From an uncultured Ruminococcus sp. (GTDB lineage Bacteria > Bacillota > Clostridia > Oscillospirales > Ruminococcaceae): a stretch of DNA of 64,000 bases. This document shows positions 28,088 to 38,383 of this stretch, piece by piece. The stretch spans positions 1-64,000 of the forward strand of contig CAMWQJ010000004.1 in the NCBI GenBank assembly GCA_947176415.1, in the 5' to 3' direction. The notes beneath the pieces are model-generated. The model ran no database searches. It was not told where the DNA came from and saw only the letters and a list, made by a program, of their open reading frames with translations. Positions within the stretch are counted from its first letter, which is position 1, and the number at the start of each line of letters is the position of its first letter. The position numbers and the translations under genes were made by a program.

Positions 28088-28545
28088 GTGAATTAAGTTT
28101 CAGATATTGTCCTGTATGTGGTGAAGAACTTGATACCGGAAAAATATTACTGCCTTTGGAGCATGGATTTAGTTCAACGCAGTATGTAGAATGGTATTCT
28201 GACAGGAAAATCGAAAGCAACAAAGGTAATATATCAAAAGGTCTGTTTAAAGTAGCATATGACAAAAGAACTGCTGTAAAGAAAGTGGGCGGACACGTTC
28301 CGTCAGGGTACTGCGAAAATTGTGACAGGATTTTTGCGGAGTTTGACATAAGAGAAAAATATAATCCAATCGGTGAGGAAGCAATTCCAACTTATGATAT
28401 GGATTATTATGAAGAATCTGCCGATTCTGTCTATGAAGATAAAATTGTTTCTTATGATAGTGATAATCATGAAGAAAAATATGATACAGTCGGTGGATAT
28501 AAAATTATGACTGACAGTATAAAATTTAATAAATCGGAGGATTAA
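28084..28545 (+). CDS. Small zinc-ribbon-like protein of unknown function
   Basis: Two Cys pairs 'CPVCG' and 'CENCDRIF'; ATGA overlap with fabK; acidic C-terminus. Confidence 0.65.
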   Translation: MSELSFRYCPVCGEELDTGKILLPLEHGFSSTQYVEWYSDRKIESNKGNISKGLFKVAYDKRTAVKKVGGHVPSGYCENCDRIFAEFDIREKYNPIGEEAIPTYDMDYYEESADSVYEDKIVSYDSDNHEEKYDTVGGYKIMTDSIKFNKSED

Positions 28546-28550
28546 AAAAT

Positions 28551-29291
28551 ATGGCTACGGCAATTATTACAGGTGCATCACAGGGAATAGGTGCTTGCAT
28601 AGCAAAGAGACTTGCAAAGGACGGTTTTGACGTTGTTATAAATCACTATCCGAGTGACAGCGACAAGGAAAAAGCTCTTGCAGTTGCAGAGGAGTGCAGG
28701 GCTTTCGGCGTAAAGGCTGAATATTATTCCGCAGATGTTTCAAAGTTTGCGGACTGCGAAAACATGGTAAAACAGGTAAAGGCAGATTTCGGCACGATTG
28801 ATGCACTTGTCAACAATGCAGGTATCACAAAAGACAGTCTGCTGGCAAGAATGACGGAAGAAGCATATGACACAGTTATTGCAGTAAATCAAAAAAGCGT
28901 CTATAACATGATGAAGAATGTTTGCAGTGTTATGATGAAGCAGAAACACGGCAGTATTGTTAATGTATCGTCGGTTGCAGGTCTTTACGGAAATGCAGGG
29001 CAGGTTAATTATTCCGCATCAAAATCTGCAATAATCGGCATGACAAAGAGCGTTGCAAAGGAATACGGACGTAAGAATATACGTTGTAATGCGGTTGCAC
29101 CCGGTCTTATACGCACTCCTATGACGGACGTGCTTTCAGATGATTTGAAGGCAAAAATGCTTGAGGCGGTCGCTCTCAGAAGATACGGCGAGCCTGAAGA
29201 AATAGCCTCGGTTGTTTCGTTTCTTGTCTCGGAGAATTCCTCCTACATTACGGGACAGGTTATCGAAATTTCGGGCGGTCTTTCAATGTGA
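28551..29291 (+). CDS. fabG: 3-oxoacyl-ACP reductase
   Basis: 'ITGASQGIGACIAKRLA', 'NNAGITKDSLLARM', 'YSASKSAIIGMTKSVAKE'. Confidence 0.96.
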   Translation: MATAIITGASQGIGACIAKRLAKDGFDVVINHYPSDSDKEKALAVAEECRAFGVKAEYYSADVSKFADCENMVKQVKADFGTIDALVNNAGITKDSLLARMTEEAYDTVIAVNQKSVYNMMKNVCSVMMKQKHGSIVNVSSVAGLYGNAGQVNYSASKSAIIGMTKSVAKEYGRKNIRCNAVAPGLIRTPMTDVLSDDLKAKMLEAVALRRYGEPEEIASVVSFLVSENSSYITGQVIEISGGLSM

Positions 29292-29320
29292 AAATAATTT
29301 TTTGAGAAAGGATATATTAC

Positions 29321-30577
29321 ATGAGCAGAAGAGTAGTTATTACCGGAATGGGTGCGGTTACTCCGCTTGGAACGGGTGTTGAAAAGTTCTGGGCAGGAAT
29401 AAAGGAAAATAAATTAGGTATTTCGTATATAGATATGTTCGATACGTCAGACACAGGCGTGAAGATTGCAGGTATAGTAAGGGATTTTGATGAGTCTGCA
29501 TATTATGGCGTTAAGGGCTGTTTTGACAAGAAAGAATCAAAGCGTATGGATATGTTCACAAAATACGCTGTTGTTGCAACTCATGAAGCTATTCAGGACG
29601 CCGGCACTGATTTTTCTGATATAGACCCATACCGTGCAGGCGTTATTGTCGGCTCGGGTATAGGCGGTATAGACCTTACAATAAACGAACACAACAAGTA
29701 TATAACAAAGGGTGTAAACAGAATTTCCGTTTTTTACGTTCCCATGATGATAAGCAATATGGCATCAGGCACTATCTCTATGAAAACAGGTTTCAGGGGG
29801 GCAAACTTCGATATAACAACAGCCTGTGCGACGGGTACTAATGCAATCGGCGAGGCTTTCAGAAAAATCAAAGACGGCTATCTTGATGTATGTCTGGCAG
29901 GCGGTACAGAAAGTACACACGAAGAATTTACTTTTGGCGGATTTGCAAACATGAAGGCTCTTACAAAGTCCGATAATCTCGAGCGTGCTTCTATTCCGTT
30001 TGACAAGGAAAGAAATGGTTTTGTACTCGGAGAGGGAAGTGCTGTACTCGTTCTTGAGGAGTACGAACACGCAAAGGCAAGAGGGGCTAAAATCTATGCA
30101 GAGGTTGCAGGTTACGGTGCAACCTGTGACGGATATCACATGACTTCTCCGATGCCGACGGGCGAGGCAGCAGGAATGGGTATGTCTCTTGCTATGCAGG
30201 AGGCAGGAATAAAGCCCGCTGATGTTGATTATATCAATGCACACGGTACATCTACGGGTCTAAATGACAAGTATGAAACAAGGGCTATAAAGTGTGCTTT
30301 CGGTGACGAGGCTTACAATGTAAAAATAAATTCCACAAAATCCATGATTGGTCATCTTCTCGGTGCGGCAGGGGCTGTTGAGGCTGTCGTTGTTGCGAAG
30401 TCCATTCAGGAGGGATTTATTCACAGAACTGTCGGCTATAAAGTGCCTGACGAGGAGTGCGACCTTAACTATTGTACGGACGGAAATATTCAGCAGGAAG
30501 TTAATTATGCTCTGTCCAATTCTCTCGGATTCGGCGGTCACAATGCTACTCTCTGCTTTAAAAAAGTAAGTGACTGA
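29321..30577 (+). CDS. fabF: 3-oxoacyl-ACP synthase II
   Basis: 'RRVVITGMGAVTPLG', 'ITTACATGTNAIGEAFR', 'INAHGTSTGLND', 'STKSMIGHLLGAAGAVE'. Confidence 0.96.
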   Translation: MSRRVVITGMGAVTPLGTGVEKFWAGIKENKLGISYIDMFDTSDTGVKIAGIVRDFDESAYYGVKGCFDKKESKRMDMFTKYAVVATHEAIQDAGTDFSDIDPYRAGVIVGSGIGGIDLTINEHNKYITKGVNRISVFYVPMMISNMASGTISMKTGFRGANFDITTACATGTNAIGEAFRKIKDGYLDVCLAGGTESTHEEFTFGGFANMKALTKSDNLERASIPFDKERNGFVLGEGSAVLVLEEYEHAKARGAKIYAEVAGYGATCDGYHMTSPMPTGEAAGMGMSLAMQEAGIKPADVDYINAHGTSTGLNDKYETRAIKCAFGDEAYNVKINSTKSMIGHLLGAAGAVEAVVVAKSIQEGFIHRTVGYKVPDEECDLNYCTDGNIQQEVNYALSNSLGFGGHNATLCFKKVSD

Positions 30578-30588
30578 GGAGGTAAAAA

Positions 30589-31083
30589 ATGAAAGTCAAA
30601 GACAAGAGCGAAAATGTCATGATTATGAAACTCATTGATATTGAAACTGTTGAAAGGCTCGCCGAAATAGTTTCGGAAAACGACCTCGGCGAAATATGTA
30701 TAAATTCAAGCGGTTTTGGTTCGGTTACAATCAAAGGAAAGAAAAATATTCCTGCTCCGCCTGTTATGCCTATGGGTATTTCTGCACCCGTGGCACAGCA
30801 GAATAATTCCGTTTCCGCACCATCGGAAAAGAATGACGGCGAAGAAGTCGGCAATGTTATAAAGTCGCCTATTGTGGGAACGTTCTATTCTGCTCCGTCA
30901 CCTGACAAACCTCCTTTTGTAAGGGTCGGCGACAAGGTTAAAAAAGGCGATGTCGTTATGATTATAGAGTCTATGAAACTCATGAACGAAATACAGTCTG
31001 AATTTAACGGCACAGTCGACAAAATACTTGTTTCGGACGGTCAGGCGGTTGAGTTTGACCAGCCCGTCATGATTATAAAATAA
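30589..31083 (+). CDS. accB: Biotin carboxyl carrier protein of acetyl-CoA carboxylase
   Basis: Biotinyl site 'MIIESMKLMNEIQSEFNG'. Confidence 0.95.
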   Translation: MKVKDKSENVMIMKLIDIETVERLAEIVSENDLGEICINSSGFGSVTIKGKKNIPAPPVMPMGISAPVAQQNNSVSAPSEKNDGEEVGNVIKSPIVGTFYSAPSPDKPPFVRVGDKVKKGDVVMIIESMKLMNEIQSEFNGTVDKILVSDGQAVEFDQPVMIIK

Positions 31084-31100
31084 AGGAGTTATTTTAAGAA

Positions 31101-31550
31101 ATGTCAGATATAGTTATGAATAAAGAGCAGATTATGGAAATTATTCCGCACAGAGCTCCTTTTCTGCTGATTGACGAAATAACGGAGCTTGAAGTCGGCG
31201 TTAAAGTAAAGGCAAGAAAGTATATAAAGGAAGATGATTTCTGGTTTAAGGGGCATTTTCCCGACTATCCCGTAACCCCCGGGGTGCTTATGGTTGAAAT
31301 GCTCGCTCAGGCAGGTGCTGTATGTATGCTTTCAAAGCCTGAGTTTAAGGGAAAAATCGGGCTTTTCGGCGGTATTGACAAGGCAAAGTTCAGAAGACAG
31401 GTTGTCCCAGGGGACGTTCTTGATTTGGAAGTGGAAATGATACGCCAGAGAGGTCCTGTAGGTACCGGAAAAGCCGTTGCAACAGTGGGCGGTGAAAAAG
31501 CCGTTTCCTGCGAGATTACTTTTGTAATAACGGACGGAGACAGGGAATGA
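31101..31550 (+). CDS. fabZ: 3-hydroxyacyl-ACP dehydratase
   Basis: 'IIPHRAPFLLIDEI', 'GHFPDYPVTPGVLMVEMLAQAGAV'. Confidence 0.96.
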   Translation: MSDIVMNKEQIMEIIPHRAPFLLIDEITELEVGVKVKARKYIKEDDFWFKGHFPDYPVTPGVLMVEMLAQAGAVCMLSKPEFKGKIGLFGGIDKAKFRRQVVPGDVLDLEVEMIRQRGPVGTGKAVATVGGEKAVSCEITFVITDGDRE

Positions 31551-32911
31551 GCGGAATGTTTAAAAAAGTTCTTATCGCAAACAGGGGCGAAATAGCCGTA
31601 AGAATTATAAGGGCTTGCCGTGAGCTTGGTGTAAAGTGTGTTGCGGTCTACTCGACCGCCGACCGAAAGTCTCTTCATGCACAGATTGCGGACGAGGCTA
31701 TCTGTATCGGCAGTCCTGCGACAAAAGACAGCTATCTTAATATGAACGCCATTATTCAGGCTTGCCTTAACTGCGGTGCGGATGCTATTCACCCAGGTTT
31801 CGGATTCCTTTCCGAAAATGCCGAGTTTGCAAGGCTCTGCGAAAAGTACGGAATAAATTTTATAGGTCCTTCGTATCATTCTATAGAAATGCTCGGCGAT
31901 AAGGCAAACGCTAAAAAAACTATGGCAAAGGCTGGCGTTCCTGTAATTCCTGGTTCTGACGGGGCGGTATCTTCAATTGAAGAAGCAAGGGAAATTGCAG
32001 AAAAAGCAGGCTATCCCGTGCTTGTAAAGGCTTCGGCAGGCGGTGGCGGTCGTGGTATAAGGCTTGTCAGCAGTCCGTCGGAACTCGAAATGCAGATTGA
32101 GTCCGCAAAACGTGAGGCTATGAATTATTTCGGTGACGATACTGTTTATATAGAAAAATTTCTTATAAATCCGCATCACGTCGAAATACAGATTTTAGCC
32201 GACAAAACAGGCAATACAATATATCTCGGAGAACGTGACTGTTCTATGCAGAGACGTAATCAGAAAGTCCTTGAAGAGTGTCCGAGTCCCATTGTCAGTG
32301 ACGAACTCCGCAGAAAAATGGGCGAATCTGCCGTTACGGTTGCAAGACAGTGCGGTTACTACAATGCAGGAACAATAGAATTTCTTGTTGACGAAAACAG
32401 AGACTATTACTTCATGGAAATGAATACCCGCATACAGGTTGAACACCCTATTACAGAAGAAGTTACGGGAATAGACCTCGTTAAAGCACAGATTGAAATT
32501 GCCTCAGGAATGTCTCTTAACATAAAACAGGAAGATATAAAGCTGAGGGGGCACGCCATAGAGTGCAGAATAAATGCCGAAAATCCTGAACTTGATTTCC
32601 GTCCCTCGCCCGGAACTATAACCGCTCTCTATATGCCCGGAGGTCCTGGAATAAGAATAGACGGGGCAGTCTATCAGGGCTATACTATAACGCCGTATTA
32701 TGATTCCATGATTAGTAAACTCATTGCACACGGCTCTGACAGGGACGACGCTATCAGGAAAATGAAATGGGCTTTAGCGGAGTTTATTGTTGACGGCGTT
32801 GATACTAATATAGACTTTCATCTCGGCATTATCAAACAGCCTGAATTCAGGGACGGAAACTATGACATCGGATTCCTTAACAGGTATATGGAAAAACATA
32901 AAAAGAATTAA
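31547..32911 (+). CDS. accC: Biotin carboxylase
   Basis: 'KVLIANRGEIAVRIIRACRELG', 'VKASAGGGGRGIR', 'NTRIQVEHPITEEVTGIDLV'. Confidence 0.97.
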   Translation: MSGMFKKVLIANRGEIAVRIIRACRELGVKCVAVYSTADRKSLHAQIADEAICIGSPATKDSYLNMNAIIQACLNCGADAIHPGFGFLSENAEFARLCEKYGINFIGPSYHSIEMLGDKANAKKTMAKAGVPVIPGSDGAVSSIEEAREIAEKAGYPVLVKASAGGGGRGIRLVSSPSELEMQIESAKREAMNYFGDDTVYIEKFLINPHHVEIQILADKTGNTIYLGERDCSMQRRNQKVLEECPSPIVSDELRRKMGESAVTVARQCGYYNAGTIEFLVDENRDYYFMEMNTRIQVEHPITEEVTGIDLVKAQIEIASGMSLNIKQEDIKLRGHAIECRINAENPELDFRPSPGTITALYMPGGPGIRIDGAVYQGYTITPYYDSMISKLIAHGSDRDDAIRKMKWALAEFIVDGVDTNIDFHLGIIKQPEFRDGNYDIGFLNRYMEKHKKN

Positions 32912-32933
32912 TCACGAAATGCGGTGAAACAAG

Positions 32934-33785
32934 ATGTTTGAAGATTTTTTTAATGTTGTAAAAAAACGTTTCAATGACAGCAACGACGAGGCGGAAAAGG
33001 AAACTGTGAAATGCCCGAGATGTCAGGGGAGTGTTTTTCTTGAACGCTATGAAGAACTGCACAGGGTCTGCCCGAACTGCAATTATCACGGCAGGCTTTC
33101 GGCTTCCGAGAGAATAGCAATTACCGTTGACAAGGAGAGTTTCAGGGAATTTGATGCAGATATGAAAAGCCTTAATCCTATAGATTTTCCCGACTATGCC
33201 GAAAAACAGGAAGCAATAAGAGAAAAAACAGGGCTTAATGATTCTATTATAACGGGAACGGCAACAATAAAAGGCTCGCCGACGGTTATCGGAATAATGG
33301 ACTCAAGGTACATGATGGGGTCAATGGGCAGTGTTGCGGGCGAAAAAATAACAAGGGCTTTTGAGTATGCAACGGAAAATAATCTGCCTGTTATAATGTT
33401 TACAGCTTCGGGCGGTGCAAGAATGCAGGAGGGAATTGTTTCGCTTATGCAGATGGCTAAAACCGCAGGTGCGGTAAAACTCCACAGCGACAGCGGAGGA
33501 CTTTACATAACCGTTATGACAGACCCTACAACAGGCGGTGTTACGGCAAGTTTTGCGTCGCTCGGGGATATTATAATTGCAGAACCTAAAGTTTTAATAG
33601 GATTTGCAGGCAGGCGTGTTATTGAGGGAACTATAAAGCAGAAACTTCCTGACGATTTTCAGCTTGCGGAGTTTCAGCACGAAAAGGGTTTTGTTGATAT
33701 GATTGTCGAGAGGCGGAAAATGCGAAGCACTTTATCACATCTGCTGAAACTTCACGGATATTATCCGCAGGAAAAGGAGGTCTGA
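32934..33785 (+). CDS. accD: Acetyl-CoA carboxylase carboxyltransferase beta subunit
   Basis: Zinc-finger 'CPRCQGSVFLERYEELHRVCPNCNYH'; 'ASGGARMQEGIVSLMQMAKT'. Confidence 0.96.
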   Translation: MFEDFFNVVKKRFNDSNDEAEKETVKCPRCQGSVFLERYEELHRVCPNCNYHGRLSASERIAITVDKESFREFDADMKSLNPIDFPDYAEKQEAIREKTGLNDSIITGTATIKGSPTVIGIMDSRYMMGSMGSVAGEKITRAFEYATENNLPVIMFTASGGARMQEGIVSLMQMAKTAGAVKLHSDSGGLYITVMTDPTTGGVTASFASLGDIIIAEPKVLIGFAGRRVIEGTIKQKLPDDFQLAEFQHEKGFVDMIVERRKMRSTLSHLLKLHGYYPQEKEV

Positions 33786-33787
33786 CA

Positions 33788-34594
33788 ATGGACGAAAAAA
33801 AATCCGCATGGGAAAAAATTCAGCTTGTTCACACAAAGGGCAGACCGACTATAAATGACTATATACCGTTGGTTTTCACTGATTTCTATGAAATGCACGG
33901 CGACAGGCTTTTCGGCGATGACAAGGCTATAATGGGCGGTATCGCCCGCCTCAACAATATGCCCGTGACTGTTATTGCACAGGTAAAGGGTCGTGACATA
34001 AACGAAAACAAGGCTTGCAATTTTGCTATGCCTCACCCCGAAGGCTACAGAAAGGCTCTCCGTCTCGCAAGACAGGCGGAAAAATTCCACAGACCTGTTA
34101 TCTGCTTTATCGATACCCCAGGAGCTTCACCCAGTGTGCCAGACGAGGAAAGAGGACAGGGCGAGGCTATAGCTAAAAATATTGCTGAATTTATGACCTT
34201 GAAAACGCCGATAATATCTATTGTTCTCGGCGAGGCAAGCAGTGGCGGTGCGTTGGGTATCGGTGTATGCGACGAACTCGCCATGCTCGAAAATGCACAG
34301 TATTCTGTATTATCGCCCCGTGGCTTTGCAAGCATTCTATGGAAAGACGCTTCACGTGAACAGGAAGCAAGCGAAATTATGATGATTACCGCAGAAGATA
34401 TGGTTAAGCTGGGCGTTGCGGAAACCATTATTGAAGAGCCACTCGGCGGAGCACACAACGATTTAGACAAAATTTCAGAAAATATCAAGGAATATTTGTC
34501 ATATAAAATCCCTGAAAAATGCAAAAAAGATATTGACGTTTTACTAAAAGAACGGTATACTAAATTTAGAAAAGTCGGCGAGTTTACAGAATAG
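33788..34594 (+). CDS. accA: Acetyl-CoA carboxylase carboxyltransferase alpha subunit
   Basis: 'DFYEMHGDRLFGDDKAIMGG', 'FIDTPGASPSVPDEERGQGEAIAKNI', 'GEASSGGALGIGV'. Confidence 0.96.
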   Translation: MDEKKSAWEKIQLVHTKGRPTINDYIPLVFTDFYEMHGDRLFGDDKAIMGGIARLNNMPVTVIAQVKGRDINENKACNFAMPHPEGYRKALRLARQAEKFHRPVICFIDTPGASPSVPDEERGQGEAIAKNIAEFMTLKTPIISIVLGEASSGGALGIGVCDELAMLENAQYSVLSPRGFASILWKDASREQEASEIMMITAEDMVKLGVAETIIEEPLGGAHNDLDKISENIKEYLSYKIPEKCKKDIDVLLKERYTKFRKVGEFTE

Positions 34595-34659
34595 CCGTTT
34601 TCTGACTGATTTGTATAAAAAAATACAACAGTTAAATATTATTTTAGGAGGAAATTACA

Positions 34660-34890
34660 ATGACTTTTGACAAACTCAAGAATATTATTGTTGAACAGCT
34701 CGGCGTTGAAGAAGATGACGTTAAGCTGGAAGCAAATATTCAGGACGACCTCGGTGCAGATTCTCTTGATGTTGTTGACCTTATAACAACTATCGAAGAT
34801 GAATTTGATGTTTCAATCCCTGATGAAGTTGTTGAGGACATCAAGACAGTAGGCGACATTGTTTCTTACATCGACAAGAACGCTGAATAA
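34660..34890 (+). CDS. acpP: Acyl carrier protein
   Basis: Phosphopantetheine site '[12 protein letters not shown]', 76 aa. Confidence 0.97.
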   Translation: MTFDKLKNIIVEQLGVEEDDVKLEANIQDDLGADSLDVVDLITTIEDEFDVSIPDEVVEDIKTVGDIVSYIDKNAE

Positions 34891-34902
34891 TCATTAAGAA
34901 AA

Positions 34903-34936
34903 ATCCTCCGGCTGAAAAGTCGGGGGATTTTTTTAT
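34903..34936 (+). terminator. Rho-independent terminator after acpP
   Basis: aaatcctccggctgaaaagtcgggggatttttttat hairpin plus T-tract. Confidence 0.65.
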
Positions 34937-35069
34937 CTGTAAAATTTTTCATATTTATTTTGGTTAGCTTCTGCAAATCAAAACTTGCATTAAATTTAAT
35001 TTCATGATATAATATTTCTACAGACTTTTTCTTTGCCGTTGACGTGTTACGGCGGAAAGGATTTTTTGA

Positions 35070-35729
35070 ATGAAGAAAATCACAATCATCACAGGACATT
35101 ACGGCAGTGGAAAGACAAATCTTGCCGTTAATCTTGCAATAAGGGCAAGCGGTGAGGGAAAAACGGTTGCGGTGGTTGATTTGGATATAGTCAATCCTTA
35201 TTTCCGAACAGCTGATTTCCGTGGACTTTTTGAGGAAAATAATATCGAACTTATAGCTCCTGACTTCGCAAACAGCAATCTTGATATACCGTCGGTGCAG
35301 TTTGACGTTGAACAGCTCGCAAAAAACAGGGAGTGTCTTATAATAGACGTTGGCGGTGACGATGCAGGGGCGTTTGCTCTCGGTCGCTATGCAGAGGCTT
35401 TGAAGTCTTACGGCGATGACGTGGCTATGTATTATGTTGTGAATCAGCGGAGATATTTAACGGAAAGTCCCGAACAGGCTATATCCCTTATGTATGAGAT
35501 AGAGAGTGCCTCGAGAATGAAGCACACGGCTATAGTAAACAATACAAATTTAGGCTGTGAGACGACAGCCGAGATAGTGGACAGCTCGGCGGAGTTTGCT
35601 TCTGAAATATCCGTGCGGACAGGTCTGCCGGTTGAGTTTACGGCATATCCCCAAGAGTGTGCGGAACTTTCGGATAATCCCGATATTTTTCCCGTAAAGG
35701 TCTATGTAAAGCCGTTATGGGATTTATAA
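35070..35729 (+). CDS. P-loop ATP-binding protein (MinD/ParA-like fold)
   Basis: 'IITGHYGSGKTNLAVNLAIRASGEGKTVAVVDLDIVNPYFRTAD', 'CLIIDVGGDDAG'. Confidence 0.75.
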   Translation: MKKITIITGHYGSGKTNLAVNLAIRASGEGKTVAVVDLDIVNPYFRTADFRGLFEENNIELIAPDFANSNLDIPSVQFDVEQLAKNRECLIIDVGGDDAGAFALGRYAEALKSYGDDVAMYYVVNQRRYLTESPEQAISLMYEIESASRMKHTAIVNNTNLGCETTAEIVDSSAEFASEISVRTGLPVEFTAYPQECAELSDNPDIFPVKVYVKPLWDL

Positions 35730-35761
35730 TATATTTTTATGCGGAAAGGAGTTGCTGACAA

Positions 35762-35968
35762 ATGGCAAAGATGAATGTTATTACGGAACGTTGCAAGGGT
35801 TGCGGACTGTGTGTTACTGCCTGTCCAAAAAAGATAGTTTCAATCCAGAAAGAAAAACGAAACAGAAAAGGCTATTTCTATGCGGAGTGTACCGACATGG
35901 ATTCGTGCATAGGCTGTGCAATGTGTGGTATAATGTGTCCGGACTGTGCAATAGTCGTTGAAAAATAA
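35762..35968 (+). CDS. 2-oxoacid:ferredoxin oxidoreductase delta subunit (2x[4Fe-4S] ferredoxin)
   Basis: 'CKGCGLCVTACPKK' and 'CIGCAMCGIMCPDC'; next to alpha/beta/gamma subunits. Confidence 0.9.
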   Translation: MAKMNVITERCKGCGLCVTACPKKIVSIQKEKRNRKGYFYAECTDMDSCIGCAMCGIMCPDCAIVVEK

Positions 35969-35987
35969 TTGAAAGGAGCTTTTTGCT

Positions 35988-37046
35988 TTGGAAAGAAATC
36001 TAATGAAAGGTAACGAGGCACTCGCCGAGGCAGCTATCCGTGCCGGCTGTAAGTGCTTTTTCGGCTATCCTATAACACCTCAGACAGAATTGTCCGCCTA
36101 TATGTCCAAGCGTATGCACAAGGCAGGCGGTGTATTTTTACAGGCAGAATCGGAAATATCTGCTATAAATATGGTACTCGGTGCGTCGTCGACGGGCGTG
36201 CGTGCCATGACTTCATCGTCTTCTCCCGGAATTTCCCTTAAAAGTGAGGGAATATCCTATCTCGCAGGCTCGGACTTACCTGCCGTAATTATAAACGTTC
36301 AGCGTGGTGGTCCTGGGCTGGGCGGTATTCAGCCCTCACAGGCGGACTACTGGCAGGCAACAAAGGCTCTCGGTCACGGCGATTTTCATCTTCTTGTATT
36401 TGCTCCCGCTTCCGTTCAGGAAATGGTTGACATGGTTGTAAAGGCTTTTGACAGTGCCGACAAGTACAGAATGCCCGCAATGATTCTTGCCGACGGTCTG
36501 CTCGGTCAGATGATGGAGCCTGTTTCATTCCCTGAAATAAATGCAGATGTTCATGACAAGAGTTCGTGGGCTGCAAACGGTCACGGTAACAAGAGAAATC
36601 ATCATATTATAAACTCTCTCTATCTTAAACCCGATGAACTCGAAAACTCTGTAACGGACAGGTTCGCAAGGTATGAACTCATAAAGGAAAATGAAACAGA
36701 TGCGGAACTTTATCTGACTGACGACTGCGATATACTTCTTTGTGCGTACGGTGCAACGGCTCGAGTTGTAAAGTCCGCTGTAAATTCCGCACGTGAAGTC
36801 GGCATAAAGGCAGGTATGTTCCGCCCTAAGACTTTATGGCCTTTTCCTGTGAAAGAACTTAACAAGGCTTGTGCGTCTGCAAAGTGTCTGCTTGATGTCG
36901 AAATGTCAATGGGTCAGATGATTGATGATATAAAACTTGCTATCAACTGTTCAAAGCCTGTGCATTTCTTCGGACGTACAGGAGGAGTTATTCCTACTCC
37001 TGCGGAAATTCTCGGCGAAATTAAAAAAATCGGAGGTGCTGTATAA
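35988..37046 (+). CDS. 2-oxoacid:ferredoxin oxidoreductase alpha subunit
   Basis: 'MKGNEALAEAAIRAGCKCFFGYPITPQTELSAYM', 'QAESEISAINMVLGASSTGVRAMTSSSSPGISL'; TTG start in the ORF call, or ATG at 36003. Confidence 0.93.
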   Translation: MERNLMKGNEALAEAAIRAGCKCFFGYPITPQTELSAYMSKRMHKAGGVFLQAESEISAINMVLGASSTGVRAMTSSSSPGISLKSEGISYLAGSDLPAVIINVQRGGPGLGGIQPSQADYWQATKALGHGDFHLLVFAPASVQEMVDMVVKAFDSADKYRMPAMILADGLLGQMMEPVSFPEINADVHDKSSWAANGHGNKRNHHIINSLYLKPDELENSVTDRFARYELIKENETDAELYLTDDCDILLCAYGATARVVKSAVNSAREVGIKAGMFRPKTLWPFPVKELNKACASAKCLLDVEMSMGQMIDDIKLAINCSKPVHFFGRTGGVIPTPAEILGEIKKIGGAV

Positions 37047-37801
37047 TGGCTGTTGTTTTTGAAAGACCAAAGTCGCTTATTGATGTTGCAACCCATTATT
37101 GCCCAGGCTGTACCCACGGCATTGTACACCGTCTTGTCTGCGAGGTTATCGACGAAATGGGCATTGAGGGCGATACTATTGGTATATGTCCCGTAGGCTG
37201 TTCGGTTATGGCGTATGACTATTTTGGCTGTGATATGATTGAAGCACCGCACGGCAGAGCTCCAGCCGTTGCAACGGGTGTCAAGCGTACCAATCCTGAC
37301 AAGTTTGTTTTTACTTATCAAGGGGACGGCGACCTTGCCGCTATCGGTACGGCGGAAACAGTTCACGTCGCAGCACGTGGCGAAAATATAGTTATTATAT
37401 TTATTAACAACACTATCTACGGAATGACGGGCGGTCAGATGGCTCCTACTACTATTCCCGGACAGGTTACGCAGACTACTCCTTATGGAAGAGACCCCGA
37501 ACTTGCAGGCTATCCTGTGAGAGTCTGCGAAATGCTCGCTACACTCACGGGTACGGCTCTTGCACAGCGTGTTTCCGTTGATACCGTTCCGCATATACGT
37601 GAGACAAAAAAGGCTATCCGCAAGGCTTTTGAAAATCAAAAGGAAAAAAGAGGTCTCTCAATAGTTGAGGTACTCTCAACCTGTCCGACAAACTGGGGAA
37701 TGTCACCGACTGAGGCTATAAAGAGACTTCAGGACGAAATGATTCCATATTATCCGCTCGGCGTTTACAAGGACGTTACGGCAGAGGGAGGTAATAAATA
37801 A
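37046..37801 (+). CDS. 2-oxoacid:ferredoxin oxidoreductase beta subunit (TPP-binding)
   Basis: '[17 protein letters not shown]', '[44 protein letters not shown]'. Confidence 0.94.
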   Translation: MAVVFERPKSLIDVATHYCPGCTHGIVHRLVCEVIDEMGIEGDTIGICPVGCSVMAYDYFGCDMIEAPHGRAPAVATGVKRTNPDKFVFTYQGDGDLAAIGTAETVHVAARGENIVIIFINNTIYGMTGGQMAPTTIPGQVTQTTPYGRDPELAGYPVRVCEMLATLTGTALAQRVSVDTVPHIRETKKAIRKAFENQKEKRGLSIVEVLSTCPTNWGMSPTEAIKRLQDEMIPYYPLGVYKDVTAEGGNK

Positions 37802-38331
37802 TGACTACTGAAATTTTGCTTGCAGGTTTCGGCGGACAGGGTGTACTTTTTGCAGGAAAAATCCTTGCATACTGTGGTCTTATGGACGGCAAGGAACTTT
37901 CCTGGCTTCCGTCATATGGTCCTGAAATGCGTGGAGGTACGGCTAACTGCTCCGTATGCATTTCCGATAAGCCTATAGGTTCTCCGCTTGTCCTCGAGCC
38001 TGATATACTTATTGCTATGAATCAGCCCTCTTTTGACAAGTTCGTCAATTCCGTAAAATCTGGCGGTAAAATCTTTATTGACAGCACGCTTATCGAGTCG
38101 AAGTGTGAGAGAAAAGATGTTGAGGCTTATTATATACCCTCCTCACAACTTGCCGACGAAAACGGTCTGAAAGGCGGTTCTAATATGATACTGCTTGGAA
38201 AGCTTATAAAAGAAACAGGGCTTTTTTCGAAAGAAACTGTTAAAAAGGCTGTCGAAAAGGCTGTTCCGCCTACAAAGGCTAAACTTATTGAAAATAATAT
38301 AAAAGCTATCGGAATAGGCATGGAAAACTGA
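37801..38331 (+). CDS. 2-oxoacid:ferredoxin oxidoreductase gamma subunit
   Basis: '[49 protein letters not shown]'. Confidence 0.94.
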   Translation: MTTEILLAGFGGQGVLFAGKILAYCGLMDGKELSWLPSYGPEMRGGTANCSVCISDKPIGSPLVLEPDILIAMNQPSFDKFVNSVKSGGKIFIDSTLIESKCERKDVEAYYIPSSQLADENGLKGGSNMILLGKLIKETGLFSKETVKKAVEKAVPPTKAKLIENNIKAIGIGMEN

Positions 38332-38346
38332 TATTTATAAAAAATT

Positions 38347-38380
38347 CCCCTCTCGGATTTATTTCCGAAAGGGGTTTTTT
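38347..38380 (+). terminator. Rho-independent terminator
   Basis: cccctctcgga...tccgaaagggg then T6. Confidence 0.75.
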
Positions 38381-38383
38381 TGG

